A stretch of 64,000 nucleotides of DNA from Salipiger mangrovisoli (GCF_015223355.1 NZ_JADFFK010000001.1:1-64000); one strand, 5' to 3'; shown: positions 7,938 to 17,057, numbered from the stretch's first letter. Numbers and translations: made by a program. Notes: generated by a model from the sequence alone, not told the origin.

Positions 7938-10613
7938 ATGCTCAACACGCTGGTCGCCGTCTGCATCGCCTATGCGCTCTTCCTCTTCGCCATCGCCTTT
8001 GCCGCCGAGCGCATCGCCGCCCATGGCCAGGCGCGCTGGCTGCGCTCGCCGGCGGTCTACACGTTGTCGCTGTCGATCTACTGCACCGCCTGGACCTTCT
8101 ACGGCGCGGTCGGCTCGGCGGTGCGCTCGGGCTTCGAGTACATGGCGATCTACCTCGGCCCCTCGCTGGTGCTGATCGGCTGGTGGTGGATCCTGCGCAA
8201 ACTGGTGCGCATCGGCCGCTCGCAGCGCATCACCTCGGTCGCCGACCTCGTCTCGTCGCGCTACGGCAAATCCAACTTGCTTGCGGTGGGGGTGACCATC
8301 CTCGCGGTGATCGGCACCACCCCCTACATCGCGCTGCAACTGCAGTCGGTGACGCTGAGCTTCGAGGCCTTCTCGGCCGGGGAAATCCTGCCCGCCGCGG
8401 AAAAGGGGCACACCGCGCTCTGGGTCGCGGCGGGGCTGGCGCTTTTCACGGTGATCTTCGGCACCCGTAACCTTGATGCCAACGAACGCCACAACGGCGT
8501 GGTCATGGCGATCGCGGTCGAGGCGGTGGTGAAGCTCTTCGCGCTGCTGGCGGTGGGGGTCTTCGTGGTCTGGGGGCTGGGCGGAGGGCTGACCGAGACG
8601 CTGGCACGGATCGACGCCTCGGAACTCGGGCACTGGCGCATCGACGGCGGCCGCTGGGCCGGGGTGGTGCTGCTCTCGGCCGCCGCCTTTCTCTGCCTGC
8701 CGCGCATCTTCCAGGTGCTGGTGGTCGAGAACGACAACGAGACCCACCTGCGCACCGCCAGCTGGGCCTTCCCGCTCTATCTCGGGCTGATGAGCCTTTT
8801 CGTGGTGCCCATCGCGGTCATCGGCCTCGACCTGCTGCCCGAGGGGTCGAACCCCGATCTTTTCGTGCTCACGCTGCCGCTTTCGCAGGGGCAGGGCGGG
8901 CTGGCGGTGCTGTCCTTCCTCGGCGGCTTCAGCTCGGCGACCTCCATGGTCATCGTTGCCGCCATCGCGCTCTCGACCATGGTGTCGAACCACGTCGTCA
9001 TGCCGCTCTGGCTCCGCTTCGCCGAGCCCGGCGCGACCGTTTCGGGCGATGTGCGCGGCGTGGTGCTGCTGGCCCGCCGCCTGTCGATCATCGGCGTGGT
9101 GATGCTGGGCTATCTCTACTACCGCCTGTCGGGCGGCGGCGAGGCGCTGGCGACCATCGGTTTCGTGTCCTTCGCCGGCGTGGCACAGGTGCTGCCCGCG
9201 ATGCTCGGCGGTATCTTCTGGCGCGGCGCATCCAAGGCGGGGGCGGTCTCGGGGCTGATCCTCGGCTTTCTCGCCTGGAATTACACGCTGTTCCTGCCGT
9301 CCTTCGGCGCGGGCGTGCTGATGCCCGAGGCGTGGTTCTCGTCAGGCCCGTTCGGGCTTGAGTTCCTGCGCCCGCAGGCGATGTTCGGCCTTGTCGACAT
9401 GGATCCGCTGCTGCATGCCTTCTTCTGGTCGATGAGCCTCAACACCGGGGCCTTCATCTTCGTGTCCCTGTTCAGCTTTCCGCAGCCGCTCGAGCGCTTG
9501 CAGGGCGCGCAATTCGTCAATGTCTTCGAGCATTCCACCGGCCCGCGCAGCTGGACCGGCAACGTTGCGCAAAGCGAGGACCTGATGATCATGGCGCAGC
9601 GCATTCTGGGCGCGCGCGATGCGCAGGATCTGTTCGAGCGCGAGGCCGAGCGGCAGGGCGGGCGTGGACCGCTGCCCGATGTGACGCCGCATTTCCTCGA
9701 GACGCTGGAGCGGGAGCTCGCGGGCTCGGTCGGTGCCGCCACCGCCCATGCGATGGTCGGGCAGATCGTCGGCGGCATGTCGGTCTCGGTCGAGGACCTG
9801 ATGGCGGTGGCCGACGAGACCGCGCAGATGATGGAATATTCCGCCCGGCTGGAAACACAGTCGCAGGAGCTGGCGCGCACCGCCGCGCAGCTGCGCGAGG
9901 CCAATGCCAAGCTGACACGCCTCTCGGTGCAGAAGGACGCCTTCCTCAGCCAGATCAGCCATGAGCTGCGCACGCCGATGACCTCGATCCGTGCGTTTTC
10001 CGAGATCCTGCGCGACACGACCGGCCTGCGCGCCGCCGAGAAGACCAAATACGCCTCGATCATCCACGACGAGGCGATCCGCCTGACCCGGCTGCTCGAC
10101 GATCTGCTGGACCTGTCGGTGCTGGAAAACGGGCAGGTCAACCTCAACCTGCGGCGGGGGGTATTGTCGGACGTGCTCGACCGCGCCGTCGCGGCAGCTG
10201 CGGCAGACGAGGCCGGGCGGCGGTTGGAGATCCGCCGCGACCGGGATGCCGAGCAGATCGTGCTGCACACCGATCTTGACCGCCTCAGCCAGGTGTTCAT
10301 CAACCTGATCGCCAACGCCCGCAAGTATTGCGACGCGCCGCAGCCGCGGCTCGAGATCCGCGTACGCGCCGGAGCCCGGCTGGCCATCGATTTCACAGAC
10401 AACGGCACGGGGGTCGCGTCCGAGGCCCAGGACGTGATCTTCGAGAAGTTCAGCCGTGTCAGCGACCAGAAGGCCGGAGGCGCCGGGCTTGGGCTGGCGA
10501 TCTGCCGGCAGATCGTGACCCGGCTCGGCGGCGACATCACCTATGTGCCGGGGCGCGGGGGGGCCTCTTTCCGGGTGAGCCTGCCCGCCGATCTGGCGAT
10601 CGCGGCGCAGTGA
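7938..10613 (+). CDS. Sodium:solute symporter-linked sensor histidine kinase (CbrA/CrbS-like)
   Basis: This is a large inner-membrane sensor, 891 residues. The first roughly 510 residues form a sodium/solute symporter-like domain of about 13 membrane segments. A linker resembling the STAC domain (SEDLMIMAQRILGARDAQDL) follows, then a coiled stretch around 620-660. The HisKA site is H675 in SHELRTPM, and the HATPase has NLIANARKY, DNGTGV and GLGLAICRQI. ATG 7938 is chosen since it directly follows the upstream stop; ATG 7920 is an alternative. Relatives are CbrA (histidine/carbon status) and CrbS, which governs acs in Vibrio and Pseudomonas. Closeness to acs makes an acetate-related signal attractive, but that is inference. 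The cognate regulator here is a stand-alone receiver. Confidence 0.85.
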   Translation: MLNTLVAVCIAYALFLFAIAFAAERIAAHGQARWLRSPAVYTLSLSIYCTAWTFYGAVGSAVRSGFEYMAIYLGPSLVLIGWWWILRKLVRIGRSQRITSVADLVSSRYGKSNLLAVGVTILAVIGTTPYIALQLQSVTLSFEAFSAGEILPAAEKGHTALWVAAGLALFTVIFGTRNLDANERHNGVVMAIAVEAVVKLFALLAVGVFVVWGLGGGLTETLARIDASELGHWRIDGGRWAGVVLLSAAAFLCLPRIFQVLVVENDNETHLRTASWAFPLYLGLMSLFVVPIAVIGLDLLPEGSNPDLFVLTLPLSQGQGGLAVLSFLGGFSSATSMVIVAAIALSTMVSNHVVMPLWLRFAEPGATVSGDVRGVVLLARRLSIIGVVMLGYLYYRLSGGGEALATIGFVSFAGVAQVLPAMLGGIFWRGASKAGAVSGLILGFLAWNYTLFLPSFGAGVLMPEAWFSSGPFGLEFLRPQAMFGLVDMDPLLHAFFWSMSLNTGAFIFVSLFSFPQPLERLQGAQFVNVFEHSTGPRSWTGNVAQSEDLMIMAQRILGARDAQDLFEREAERQGGRGPLPDVTPHFLETLERELAGSVGAATAHAMVGQIVGGMSVSVEDLMAVADETAQMMEYSARLETQSQELARTAAQLREANAKLTRLSVQKDAFLSQISHELRTPMTSIRAFSEILRDTTGLRAAEKTKYASIIHDEAIRLTRLLDDLLDLSVLENGQVNLNLRRGVLSDVLDRAVAAAAADEAGRRLEIRRDRDAEQIVLHTDLDRLSQVFINLIANARKYCDAPQPRLEIRVRAGARLAIDFTDNGTGVASEAQDVIFEKFSRVSDQKAGGAGLGLAICRQIVTRLGGDITYVPGRGGASFRVSLPADLAIAAQ

Positions 10614-10703
10614 CGACCTTGCCCGGCGCGGCGCGGCGCATGCCGCGGTAAAGCCGATGGTAACACTATCCGGTCATAGATCGGGGCAGGGATTCCGCGA
10701 CAG

Positions 10704-11891
10704 ATGGGGCCGACAGGGACGATGCCAGACGCCGCCGGACAGGCTTCAACAGACGGCAATGACAGCCGGGCCAGCAGCCACGACGTGTTGAGCCGCAAGG
10801 CCGAGGCCGCGCGCCGCGCGTTCGAGGCCCGCGCCATGTCCCCGGCCAAGGCGTTGCGCCGCGCGCTGTCGCGCAGCGCCGACGTGCTGTGGGATCTGGC
10901 ACTGGTCGCCCACGCGGTCGAACAGGATCATCTCGATCAGGATGGCGTCGTCGCGCAGCTGCCATCCGAGGCGCTGCTGCTGTTGCTCGACGGGCCGGAC
11001 GGGGTGGTGGGCTTTGTCACGCTCGATCGCGATCTGGTCACCGGGTTAACCGAGGTGCAGACCATGCTCCAGGTCACCCAGATGCCCGCCGAACCACGCC
11101 CCTTCACCGCCACCGACGCGGCGATGACCGCGCCCTTGCTCGATGCCATGCTCGAACGCTTCGCCCGCTTCCTCGAGGATCATCCGCTGCGCGCGCAGGT
11201 CGAGGGGTTTCGCTTCGGCGCCATGCTCGAGGACGCGCGCGCCGCGGGGCTGCTGCTCGATGCGCCGGGCTACATGATGTTCCGCGCCATGCTTGATCTG
11301 GCGCTCGGGCGGCGGCGCGGCGAGCTGCGGCTGTTCCTCCCCGAGCGCCCCGGCGCCCGGCGCAGCACCCCTGCCGGGCAGCCCGGCACGCATGAGCGCA
11401 AGATGGTCCTGCTGCCAGCGCAGATGCGCGCCGATCTGGGCTCGCTGCGCATGCCGCTGAAACGTGCGCAGGCGCTGCGGCCGGGGGATCTTCTGCCGCT
11501 GCCACCCGAGGTGCTGGACGGGGTCACGCTGCACGCCGGGCCGGGCGCGCCGGTGGCGGGCGGTCGGCTGGGGCAGGTCAATGGGATGCGCGCGGTGCGC
11601 CTGTCGTGGCCGCATGTCCCCGCGCAGGGGGATGTTGGCACCGAGCCGTCGCGCGGGCCGGCGGTCGGGGCATTCGGTGCGCCGCAGGCGCCGGCAGGGC
11701 CGGCCGCGACCGAGGAATTCGGCCTGGCCGAGATGGCCTCTGACCTGCCCGACTTGCCGGACCTGCCCGGTTCCGACGCGGGGGATGTCGATTTCGCAGC
11801 CAGTTTCGGCGCAGAGGCGCAGGACGAGGATCCCGTCGCCATGGACTTCGATTTCGACTTTTCCGCCGCTCCGATCGACGACGAGGAGTAA
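10704..11891 (+). CDS. Orphan FliM/FliN-like protein with SpoA domain
   Basis: This protein of 395 residues has a helical N-terminal part and a middle with the pattern of a FliM-like core (VLWDLALVAHAVEQD onward). A C-terminal SpoA domain lies at about residues 236-305: MPLKRAQALRPGDLLPLPPE then GRLGQVNGMRAVRL. In flagella, such domains build the C-ring motor switch. A long acidic, P/A/D-rich tail follows (about 320-395, ending DFDFDFSAAPIDDEE). No flagellar genes are near, so this may be a stray motor component or a FliM paralogue. An alternative start is the ATG at 10722. The domain call is moderately sure; the role is not. Confidence 0.65.
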   Translation: MGPTGTMPDAAGQASTDGNDSRASSHDVLSRKAEAARRAFEARAMSPAKALRRALSRSADVLWDLALVAHAVEQDHLDQDGVVAQLPSEALLLLLDGPDGVVGFVTLDRDLVTGLTEVQTMLQVTQMPAEPRPFTATDAAMTAPLLDAMLERFARFLEDHPLRAQVEGFRFGAMLEDARAAGLLLDAPGYMMFRAMLDLALGRRRGELRLFLPERPGARRSTPAGQPGTHERKMVLLPAQMRADLGSLRMPLKRAQALRPGDLLPLPPEVLDGVTLHAGPGAPVAGGRLGQVNGMRAVRLSWPHVPAQGDVGTEPSRGPAVGAFGAPQAPAGPAATEEFGLAEMASDLPDLPDLPGSDAGDVDFAASFGAEAQDEDPVAMDFDFDFSAAPIDDEE

Positions 11892-11999
11892 GCCGACGCA
11901 CCATCGGGCTTGCGTCGCGCTCTCTTGCCATTTCCCGCGCGATGCCGTGATACAGTGGCCAAAAGACACGCTGTCCGATCAGCTGCCGGAGCCTCCCCC

Positions 12000-12059
12000 A
12001 TGTCCACCAGCCCCATGTCCACCAGCCCCACGCCCGCAAACCCCACGCCCGCAAGCCCC
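12000..12059 (+). repeat. Tandem 15-base duplications at the start of the BisC-like gene
   Basis: The first 60 bases of the gene are two identical units ATGTCCACCAGCCCC (12000-12014, 12015-12029), then two near-identical units ACGCCCGCAAACCCC and ACGCCCGCAAGCCCC. The start codon itself is duplicated, so translation could begin at 12000 or 12015. Such in-frame repeats can change length by slippage without breaking the protein. Confidence 0.85.
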
Positions 12060-14294
12060 GACCGCAAAACCCGCGTCACCACCAGCCATTGGGGCGCTTT
12101 CGAGGTGACCACCGAAGGCGGGCGCATCATCAGCACGGCGCCTTTCGCCGACGATCCCGACCCCTCGGCGATCCCGGATATTCTGCCTCAGGCGGTGCAC
12201 CACCGCAGCCGTGTCGCGCGCCCCTCGATCCGCCGCGGCTGGCTCGAAAGCCGCGACCGCAGCGGAAGGGGAAGCGATGATTTCGTCGAACTGCCCTGGG
12301 ACGAGGCGCTGGACATCGCCGCGCAGGAGATCGACCGCATCCGCAAGGAACACGGCAACCACGCGATCTTTGGCGGCTCTTACGGATGGTCTTCGGCCGG
12401 GCGCTTCCACCACGCGCAGAGCCAGGTGCACCGGTTCCTGAACAGCATCGGCGGCTATGTCGCCTCCTTCGGCAGCTATTCCACCGGCTGCGCGCAGGCG
12501 ATCATGCCGCATGTCTTCGGCGTGACCTTCCTGCGCTATCTCTACAACGAGCAGGACAGCTGGCAGACCATCGCCGAGAACACCGAGACGCTGGTGATGT
12601 TCGGGGGCATCAACAAGAAGAACGCGCAGGTCAGCATGGGCGGCATCACCCGCCACGACACGGGCACCTGGTTCGACCGTTTCCATGCCAAGGGCATGCG
12701 CTGCGTCAACATCGGCCCGCAGCGCCGCGATGCGCCCGAGGGCTGCGAGTGGTTGCCGGTTCGCCCGGGGTCCGACACGGCGCTGATGCTGGCGCTCGCC
12801 TTCGTGCTCGAGCAGGAGGGGCTCACCGACCACGCCTTCCTCGACCGTTACACCGTCGGCTTCGAGCGGTTCCGCCCCTACCTCATGGGGGAGGCCGACG
12901 GGATGCCCAAGACCCCGGAATGGGCCAGCCCGATCTGCGGCGTCGATCCCGACACGATCCGCGCGCTGGCGCGGCGCATGGCCAGCACCCGCACGCTGAT
13001 CACCGTCGCCTGGTCGCTGCAACGCGCCGAGCATGGCGAGCAGCCCTATTGGATGTCGGCGGTGCTGGCGGCGATGCTGGGACAGATCGGCCTGCCGGGC
13101 GGCGGCGTCGGCTACGGCTACGGCGCCATCGGCGGCATCGGCAAGTCGATGAAATCGCTGCGCGGCATGACCCTCGACCAGTTGCAGAACCCGGTCGGCA
13201 CCTTCATTCCCGTGGCGCGCATCGCCGACATGCTGGCCAATCCCGGCGTGCCCTACGACTTCAACGGGCGGCGCGAGCCTTACCCGGACATCCGCCTTGT
13301 CTACTGGGCCGGCGGCAATCCGTTCCACCACCACCAGGATCTCAACCGGCTCTCCGAGGCGTGGAAATGCCCCGAGACGGTGATCGTCAACGAGCCGTGG
13401 TGGACGGCCACCGCCAAGCGTGCCGACATCGTCTTCCCGGCCACCACCAGCTTTGAGCGCGAGGACATCGGCCGCACCGACCTCGACGAGTATCTGTTCA
13501 ACATGCCGGCGATGATCGACCCGGTGGGCGAGGCGCGCGACGACTACGACATCTTTGCCGGGCTCGCCGAGCGCATGGGAGACGGGGCACGCTTCACCGA
13601 GGGGCGGAGCAGCGGCGCGTGGCTGCGGCATCTCTACGACGGCTACCGTGCGAGCGGCGCGGCGGCGGGCATCGAGGTGCCCTCCTTCGACGAGCTGCGC
13701 GCGCAGAACTGGGTCAAGCTGCCGATCGTGCAGGAGCCGCCGCTGCCCTCCTTCCTCGCCCGCTTCCGCGCCGATCCCGAAGGCAAGGCGCTGAACACGC
13801 CGTCGGGGCGGATCGAGATCTTTTCCGAGACGGTCGACAGCTTCGGCTATGCCGACTGCCCGGGCCATCCGGCCTGGCTGGAGCCGAGCGAATGGCTCGG
13901 CAAGGCCACGCCGCAGACGCCGTTGCACCTCGTTTCGCCTCAGCCCGGCGACAAGCTGCACAGCCAGCTCGAGAGCGCGCTGGCCGACCAGCCCGACGCC
14001 CGGCCCGAGCGGCTGCTGATCCACCCCGAAGACGCCCGCCCGCGCGGCATCGCCTCGGGCGACTTGGTGCTGGTACGCAACGCCCGCGGCGCGGCGCGGG
14101 CGCGGGCGGTGGTGACCGAGGATATTCGCATCGGCGTCGTCGCCCTGCCCACCGGCGCCTGGTATGGCGATGCCGCAGAGAACATCGACCCGCATGGCAA
14201 CCCCAACGTGCTGACCCGCGACAGGGGCACCTCGTCGCTGGGGCAGGGGTCGTCGGCACATACCACGCTGGTCGAGGTCGGCCCGCTGGCCTGA
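12000..14294 (+). CDS. Molybdopterin oxidoreductase of the BisC/TMAO/DMSO reductase family, cytoplasmic
   Basis: This molybdenum enzyme has 764 residues and probably reduces an S-oxide or N-oxide (biotin sulfoxide, methionine sulfoxide or TMAO). The serine that ligates molybdenum in this family is at S161 in SYSTGCAQAIMPH, like YSTG of DMSO reductase. The molybdopterin-binding patterns WAGGNPFHHHQD and NEPWWTATAKRADIVFPAT follow. No signal peptide and no N-terminal Fe-S motif are seen, so it resembles cytoplasmic BisC rather than periplasmic TorA. The N-terminus is built of short S/T/P repeats coded by tandem 15-mers. It stands alone, without a membrane anchor or chaperone gene next to it. 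Exact substrate is open. Confidence 0.82.
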   Translation: MSTSPMSTSPTPANPTPASPDRKTRVTTSHWGAFEVTTEGGRIISTAPFADDPDPSAIPDILPQAVHHRSRVARPSIRRGWLESRDRSGRGSDDFVELPWDEALDIAAQEIDRIRKEHGNHAIFGGSYGWSSAGRFHHAQSQVHRFLNSIGGYVASFGSYSTGCAQAIMPHVFGVTFLRYLYNEQDSWQTIAENTETLVMFGGINKKNAQVSMGGITRHDTGTWFDRFHAKGMRCVNIGPQRRDAPEGCEWLPVRPGSDTALMLALAFVLEQEGLTDHAFLDRYTVGFERFRPYLMGEADGMPKTPEWASPICGVDPDTIRALARRMASTRTLITVAWSLQRAEHGEQPYWMSAVLAAMLGQIGLPGGGVGYGYGAIGGIGKSMKSLRGMTLDQLQNPVGTFIPVARIADMLANPGVPYDFNGRREPYPDIRLVYWAGGNPFHHHQDLNRLSEAWKCPETVIVNEPWWTATAKRADIVFPATTSFEREDIGRTDLDEYLFNMPAMIDPVGEARDDYDIFAGLAERMGDGARFTEGRSSGAWLRHLYDGYRASGAAAGIEVPSFDELRAQNWVKLPIVQEPPLPSFLARFRADPEGKALNTPSGRIEIFSETVDSFGYADCPGHPAWLEPSEWLGKATPQTPLHLVSPQPGDKLHSQLESALADQPDARPERLLIHPEDARPRGIASGDLVLVRNARGAARARAVVTEDIRIGVVALPTGAWYGDAAENIDPHGNPNVLTRDRGTSSLGQGSSAHTTLVEVGPLA

Positions 14295-14388
14295 CCGGTG
14301 CCAGCATCGCCGATTTGAGAAAACCGCGCTTCGGGTTACCCTTACGTCCACCGCCCTGCATGACGTAGCGGCAAACAAGGAGGACCCG

Positions 14389-16179
14389 ATGCGCGCCATT
14401 TTCCTGACCAACCTCTTCGCCGCGGTGCTTGCCGCGCCGCTCATGGCGCAGCAGGCCGCCGACGCGGTGGCCCCGGAGGCCGCAACCGGACCCTCTGCCT
14501 TTGACAGCCTCTCCCAGGTGGCGCAGGCCGCGCTGGACGCCAAGGCGCAGGGAAGGCCGACCGAGGCGCAGGACTGGATGGTCGCGGCCGCCAATCCGCT
14601 TGCGGTCGAGGCGGGGGCGCGGGTGCTGCGCGAGGGCGGCAGCGCCGCCGACGCGATGGTCGCGGTGCAGGCGGTGCTGGGGCTGGTCGAGCCGCAGAGC
14701 TCTGGCCTTGGCGGCGGCGCCTTCCTTGTCTGGTATGATGCGAAGACGCAGGCGCTGACCACGCTTGACGGACGCGAGACCGCGCCATTGGCGGCGAAAC
14801 CCACCCACTTCCTCGACGCGGACGGCGAGCCCCTCGGCTTCTTCGACGCGGTCGTCGGCGGGCTGTCGGTCGGCACGCCCGGCACGCCGCGCCTCTTGGA
14901 AGAGGCGCACCGGCGTTGGGGCACGGCCAACTGGGCGGGGCTCTTCGACGAGGCCATCACCCTCGCGGAAGAAGGGTTCACCGTCTCGCCGCGCCTCGCG
15001 GAGCTGATTGCAGCGGAGGGGGATGATCTTCGCCGTTTCCCCGAGACCGAGGCCTATTTCTATCCCGGCGGCACTGCCATGCAGGCGGGCGACGTGGTGC
15101 GGAACCAGCCCTATGCCGACACACTGAAGGCCATCGCAAGGGAGGGCAGCGCCGCCTTCTATGGCGGCGAGATCGCTGCCGACATCGTGCGAGCCGTGCA
15201 CGGGGCCGAGGGCAATCCGGGGCAGCTCGGTACGGCCGACCTGGCGCTCTACGATGTGATCGAGCGCGCGCCGGTCTGCGTGGAGTACCGGACGTATGAC
15301 GTTTGCGGCATGGGGCCGCCGTCGTCCGGGGCGCTGACCGTGGGGCAGATCCTCGGAACGCTCGGGGCCTATGATCTTGCCGCGCTCGGCCCGGACAGCG
15401 CCGAGGCCTGGCGTCTGATCGGCGACGCATCGCGCCTCGCTTTCGCGGACCGCGGCCGCTACATGGCGGACAGCGATTTTGTCCCCATGCCGACCGAGGG
15501 GCTGGTCGATCCGGAATACCTGAAGGGCCGCGCCGAACTGCTCGGCGGCGACACGGCGCTGACCGAGGTGGCTCCCGGTGCGCCCGAATGGGACCATGCG
15601 CAGCTCTGGGCGGATGATCGGTCCATCGAGTTCCCCTCGACCTCACATATTTCCATCGTCGATGCCGCAGGCAACGCGCTGTCGATGACCACCACCATCG
15701 AGAACGGCTTTGGCTCCCGGCTCTTCGTGCGGGGCTTCCTGCTCAACAATGAGCTGACCGACTTCAGCTTCGAAACCCACGAGAACGGTGTGCCTATCGC
15801 CAACCGGCTTGAACCCGGAAAGCGGCCGCGCTCGTCGATGGCGCCGACCATTGTGCTGAAGGACGGAGCGCCGGTCATGGTTGTCGGCTCTCCGGGGGGC
15901 AGCCGGATCATCGGCTACGTGGCACAGGCGGTGATTGCGCATCTCGACTGGGGCATGGACGTGCAGCAGGCGGTGGCTCTGCCGCATCTCCTCAACCGCT
16001 TCGGGACCATGGATATCGAGGCGGGCACCGAGGCCGAGGCGCTCGCCGGGCCGCTTGGCGAGATGGGCTTCGAGACCAGCATCCGCGACCTGAACTCCGG
16101 CCTGCATGCCATCGGCATCGGGGCAGAGCTGGCCGGCGGCGCCGATCCGCGGCGCGAGGGGATCGCGCTTGGCGAGTAG
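14389..16179 (+). CDS. ggt: Gamma-glutamyltransferase
   Basis: This is a secreted N-terminal-nucleophile hydrolase, 596 residues, that cleaves glutathione and other gamma-glutamyl compounds in the periplasm. A signal peptide (hydrophobic core about 5-18, ending PLMAQQ) opens the protein. Family blocks are GGSAADAMVAVQAVLGLVEP, GMGPPSSGALTVGQIL and the autoprocessing site STSHISIVD, with the catalytic Thr at about residue 418 becoming the N-terminus of the small subunit. The late block GSPGGSRIIGYV is also typical. It has AAGGAGGA before the ATG and is transcribed in the same direction as the molybdoenzyme, 94 bases apart. A cephalosporin-acylase-like substrate preference is possible, but glutathione metabolism is the default reading. 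Confidence 0.9.
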   Translation: MRAIFLTNLFAAVLAAPLMAQQAADAVAPEAATGPSAFDSLSQVAQAALDAKAQGRPTEAQDWMVAAANPLAVEAGARVLREGGSAADAMVAVQAVLGLVEPQSSGLGGGAFLVWYDAKTQALTTLDGRETAPLAAKPTHFLDADGEPLGFFDAVVGGLSVGTPGTPRLLEEAHRRWGTANWAGLFDEAITLAEEGFTVSPRLAELIAAEGDDLRRFPETEAYFYPGGTAMQAGDVVRNQPYADTLKAIAREGSAAFYGGEIAADIVRAVHGAEGNPGQLGTADLALYDVIERAPVCVEYRTYDVCGMGPPSSGALTVGQILGTLGAYDLAALGPDSAEAWRLIGDASRLAFADRGRYMADSDFVPMPTEGLVDPEYLKGRAELLGGDTALTEVAPGAPEWDHAQLWADDRSIEFPSTSHISIVDAAGNALSMTTTIENGFGSRLFVRGFLLNNELTDFSFETHENGVPIANRLEPGKRPRSSMAPTIVLKDGAPVMVVGSPGGSRIIGYVAQAVIAHLDWGMDVQQAVALPHLLNRFGTMDIEAGTEAEALAGPLGEMGFETSIRDLNSGLHAIGIGAELAGGADPRREGIALGE

Positions 16180-16241
16180 CGGCGGTTGATCCTGCGCAAG
16201 GACAACCGCGCCGCCGCCGGGTAATGAAACTTGCGTGAACG

Positions 16242-16265
16242 CGGGAACTTCGCGCAGAGTTCCCG
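16242..16265. promoter_or_regulatory. Inverted repeat before the DUF883 gene
   Basis: CGGGAACT (16242-16249) and AGTTCCCG (16258-16265) are perfect inverted arms around an 8-base centre, 40 bases before the DUF883 start. It could be an operator or a leader hairpin. It contains GGAAC, the -35 motif of alphaproteobacterial EcfG sigma, but I see no matching CGTT -10. Confidence 0.45.
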
Positions 16266-16305
16266 TGTTGATCGCGAAAGGCACACGCAGACGGAGGACG
16301 TCATC

Positions 16306-16656
16306 ATGGCCCAGACTGCAACAAAGACGAATGGCACCACGAAGGTCGCCGACACGCTCCCGAGCGACGGCGATGCGCTGAGCGATCAGATCAAGACCCT
16401 GCGCGCCGATGTGGCATCGCTGGCCGAGCTGGTCGGCGAGATCGGCAAGCGTCGCGGCGCTGAATACAAGGCGGCGGGTGAGGCCAAGGCGCAGGAAGTG
16501 CGTGACCGCGGCGAAGAGGCGCTGCGCGAAGCAGGCAAGCGCGTCGCCGAGTTGGAGGACAACGCGCGCGGCCAAATCCAGGCCAACCCCTTCCAGGCAA
16601 TCGGCCTCGCGGCGGCGGTCGGCTTTCTCATCGGGTATGTCGGCAGCCGGAGGTAA
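16306..16656 (+). CDS. DUF883 (ElaB/YqjD-like) membrane-anchored protein
   Basis: This protein of 116 residues has a long charged, helical N-terminal part (about 20-85, rich in E, K, R and A) and one C-terminal membrane span (AIGLAAAVGFLIGYVG) ending GSRR, the typical DUF883 tail. E. coli relatives ElaB and YqjD bind ribosomes at the inner membrane and rise in stationary phase. The ATG at 16306 is picked because GGAGG precedes it; upstream in-frame codons lack one. It is followed after 6 bases by a holin-like gene, the same partnership as yqjD-yqjE. A stress or stationary-phase role is inferred from family knowledge. Confidence 0.8.
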   Translation: MAQTATKTNGTTKVADTLPSDGDALSDQIKTLRADVASLAELVGEIGKRRGAEYKAAGEAKAQEVRDRGEEALREAGKRVAELEDNARGQIQANPFQAIGLAAAVGFLIGYVGSRR

Positions 16657-16662
16657 GTACGC

Positions 16663-16980
16663 TTGTTCGCCCTGTTCGAGGCAAGACTGAGAGCCGGCCT
16701 GACGCGTGTCGGCCGCACCATCGCCGGGGCGATCTGCATGGTCGTCGCGGCGATTTTCTTCACGATTGCCGGCTGGACGGCGCTGGTCGAGGCACAGGGT
16801 GCGGTCATCGCCGCACTGATTGTCGGGGGCATCTACCTGGTGCTTGCCCTGCTGCTCATCTACCTGCCTGTCCGCCCGCGCGTTCGCGCCGCGCCGCTCA
16901 TGGGGGCGGCCCCGGCAACCTCGCTCGTCGAGGCGTTCCTGGCGGGCCGCGCCGCAGGGCAGGCGATGCGCAAGGACTGA
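16663..16980 (+). CDS. Small membrane protein, YqjE/phage-holin superfamily-like
   Basis: This protein of 105 residues has two hydrophobic spans (about 18-42 and 46-68), a basic loop and a C-terminal amphipathic helix (SLVEAFLAGRAAGQAMRKD). The start is TTG at 16663, with GGAGG overlapping the end of the DUF883 gene. This arrangement points to translational coupling. The pairing with DUF883 and the two-span layout fit the YqjE family, which databases often label holin superfamily III. No lysis function should be assumed. It probably acts with the DUF883 protein at the inner membrane. Confidence 0.7.
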   Translation: MFALFEARLRAGLTRVGRTIAGAICMVVAAIFFTIAGWTALVEAQGAVIAALIVGGIYLVLALLLIYLPVRPRVRAAPLMGAAPATSLVEAFLAGRAAGQAMRKD

Positions 16981-17057
16981 CCCCGAAGGCCGCCGATCAC
17001 ATCTTCGAGGGGCGGAAAAACCCCGGAAACAGTTAAATTTATATTGATTTCGCAGCG

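Noticed and set aside
7159-10613. CrbR-type (LuxR) regulator expected beside the CrbS-like kinase
   Set aside because: The only regulator next to the kinase is a receiver-only protein; no LuxR output domain is present in the window.
11979-14981. A 1000-residue open frame on the minus strand opposite the BisC-like gene
   Set aside because: High-GC third-position bias of the real plus-strand genes keeps the antisense frame open. It has no family motifs, no ribosome binding site and a composition rich in R, A, G and H.
16242-16275. EcfG (general stress sigma) promoter reading of GGAAC
   Set aside because: No CGTT at 16-17 bases downstream; the sequence is better explained as an inverted repeat.
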